Below, one piece after another: positions 4,681 to 5,973 of a DNA stretch of 5,973 nucleotides. The stretch spans positions 1-5,973 of the forward strand of contig JAGWJK010000314.1 of NCBI GenBank assembly GCA_028865845.1, written 5' to 3'. Positions within the stretch are counted from its first letter, which is position 1. Every line of letters starts with the position of its first letter. The DNA is from Rhizobiaceae bacterium (GTDB lineage Bacteria; Pseudomonadota; Alphaproteobacteria; Rhizobiales; Rhizobiaceae). The position numbers and the translations under genes are program-made. The notes beneath the pieces are model-generated. The model was not told the origin of the DNA and ran no database searches. It saw only the letters and a program-made list of their open reading frames with translations.

Positions 4681-5973
4681 TTCGGGGGCTCTCCGGAGAA
4701 CGAGGCGTGATCGAGCCGCCAGTCGCCCATGTAATCCAGCTCGACATCGTTCAGCCTCTTGCGTCTTACGCCCTGGTTGGGGCGCCAGAAGAAGAAGACC
4801 TGGTAATATTTGTCGAGAAGAATGCCCTGGATCTTGCTGTATAATTGTTTGCGCGTCGGCTGATCTTTTGCGGCGCGGGCATCCTCGACCGCTTTCACGA
4901 TATCAGGGTCCTTGATACCGGCATAGTTGACGCTGGCGTTTGCCCCATAGGCGCTGCTGTAAAGCATGTCCGGATCGGGAAGAGGCATCGCGGTCCGTTG
5001 CAGCATCAGGTCGTATTTCTGATTGATACCCTTGTCGAAAAACGCCTGTCGCTCCAGGACCTCAATGGTCATTTTGATGCCGATCGCTGCGAGCTCCGAT
5101 TGGATCACCTGGGCAATCTTGATGTCGACGTCGCGGTTGCCGATGATCATGTTGATCGGGCCCTGGTGTCCGGATTCCTTATAAAGCTCCGCCGCCTTTT
5201 TGGGGTCGTAGGTGTGCGGCTTCAGACTGGAATCGAAGGCCCAGGATGCTGGCGTTTCGAACGTGGCAAGCAACGTTCCAGCACCCCCGGTCGTCACTTT
5301 CGATAGAACCGCGGGATTGATGGCGTCGGTGATCGCCTCGCGCAGTTTGACATCGGTCCACGGTGCCTTTTCGACCGGGAAGGAAAGGTACTGCGATATT
5401 CCTACCGGATTCTGCAGCAGTTCCAGGTTGGGATCGCGCTTGATGGTGTCATAGTCCTTTTCCTGGACGATATCGCCGAGTTGAACATTTCCTGATCGTA
5501 GCTCGACAAGTTTCACAGCCGAATTGGTGATGTCGCGAGTCAACACACCGTCGAGATAAGGCAGCGGCTGACCCGTTGCGTCATGCTTCCAGTATTTGTC
5601 GAAGCGCTTCACCTCGACATGATCCGCCGGTGCCCAATTGACGAATTCGAAGGGACCGGTTCCCACCGGATGGTCGGTAAACTTGTCGCCTTCTGCTTTC
5701 GCGGCCGTTGGCGAGACGATCATGCCGGCCGGGCCAGTCAGAGCCGCCAGAAGCGCGCCGGAAGCACCTTTGAAATTCACCTTGACGGTTTGTGGATCGA
5801 CCACCTCCGTCGACGTGAGATTCTCGACGAAGATATGGGCGAACGCCTTTACGGAAGGATCGATAACACGGTCGAAATTGTATTTTACCGCAGCCGCGTC
5901 AAAGACCGTGCCGTCGTGAAAGACGACACCGCTGCGTAGTTTGAAGGTGATGGATTGACCGTCGGGCGAAACC
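4677..5973 (-). CDS. Family-5 solute-binding protein of the ABC importer (partial, N-terminus outside window)
   Basis: This is the periplasmic receptor that binds the ligand and delivers it to the permeases. The reading frame is open to the window edge, and 431 codons plus stop are visible. Family members are usually about 500-550 residues, so roughly 80-110 residues including the signal peptide are missing. The first visible residues carry the family hallmark: DGQSITFKLRSGVVFHDG, then FDAAAVKYNFDR and DP. Later come HPVGTGPFEFVNW, a segment LREAITDAINPAVL matching the usual helix after the hinge, and a C-terminal RKRLNDVELDYMGDWRLD. A GTG at 5804 can look like a start, but it lies inside the conserved domain. 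It is the first gene of the visible operon, as often seen for binding proteins. The ligand could be a peptide, nickel chelate, opine, glutathione or another compound, and the sequence alone does not decide. Confidence 0.93.
   Translation of the reverse strand, partial: VSPDGQSITFKLRSGVVFHDGTVFDAAAVKYNFDRVIDPSVKAFAHIFVENLTSTEVVDPQTVKVNFKGASGALLAALTGPAGMIVSPTAAKAEGDKFTDHPVGTGPFEFVNWAPADHVEVKRFDKYWKHDATGQPLPYLDGVLTRDITNSAVKLVELRSGNVQLGDIVQEKDYDTIKRDPNLELLQNPVGISQYLSFPVEKAPWTDVKLREAITDAINPAVLSKVTTGGAGTLLATFETPASWAFDSSLKPHTYDPKKAAELYKESGHQGPINMIIGNRDVDIKIAQVIQSELAAIGIKMTIEVLERQAFFDKGINQKYDLMLQRTAMPLPDPDMLYSSAYGANASVNYAGIKDPDIVKAVEDARAAKDQPTRKQLYSKIQGILLDKYYQVFFFWRPNQGVRRKRLNDVELDYMGDWRLDHASFSGEPPK

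Noticed and set aside
5802..5804. GTG as the start of the solute-binding protein
   Set aside because: The frame stays open upstream to the window edge and encodes the conserved LRSGVVFHDG segment, so the true start is outside the window.

Overview
The window is dominated by one minus-strand operon for a complete ABC importer of the peptide/nickel/opine (Dpp/Opp) family. Its genes run from the right edge leftwards: a family-5 solute-binding protein (5' end cut off by the window edge), a DppD-type ATPase, a DppF-type ATPase, a DppB-type permease and a DppC-type permease. Three of the four junctions are 4-nt ATGA stop/start overlaps. The exception is the ATPase-to-permease junction, which has a 54-nt gap containing a GC-rich hairpin. 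The promoter and the signal peptide of the binding protein lie beyond position 5973.

The left 755 bases hold little coding sequence. A 69-residue predicted membrane protein at 261-470 on the plus strand has a good Shine-Dalgarno sequence. Its upstream sequence of about 250 nt contains several inverted repeats and a possible promoter. It converges on the transporter operon. The 285-nt convergent spacer (471-755) carries a weak terminator-like hairpin, a perfect 9-bp dyad (568-586), a wider 8-bp dyad (675-716) and no convincing gene.

The moderately high GC content, the codon choice and the A-D-F-B-C style of transporter operon suggest an alphaproteobacterium, plausibly from the Rhizobiales, where such importers are numerous. 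This is inference from style only, because there is no phylogenetic marker here. In the expected mechanism, the periplasmic binding protein captures a peptide-like or other small ligand. It hands the ligand to the two-permease channel, and the two non-identical ATPases power import. The substrate cannot be read from the sequence.

I see no mobile element, CRISPR array, tRNA or rRNA. The transporter is ordinary. The least explained parts are the small membrane protein with its structured leader and the dyads in the convergent spacer.
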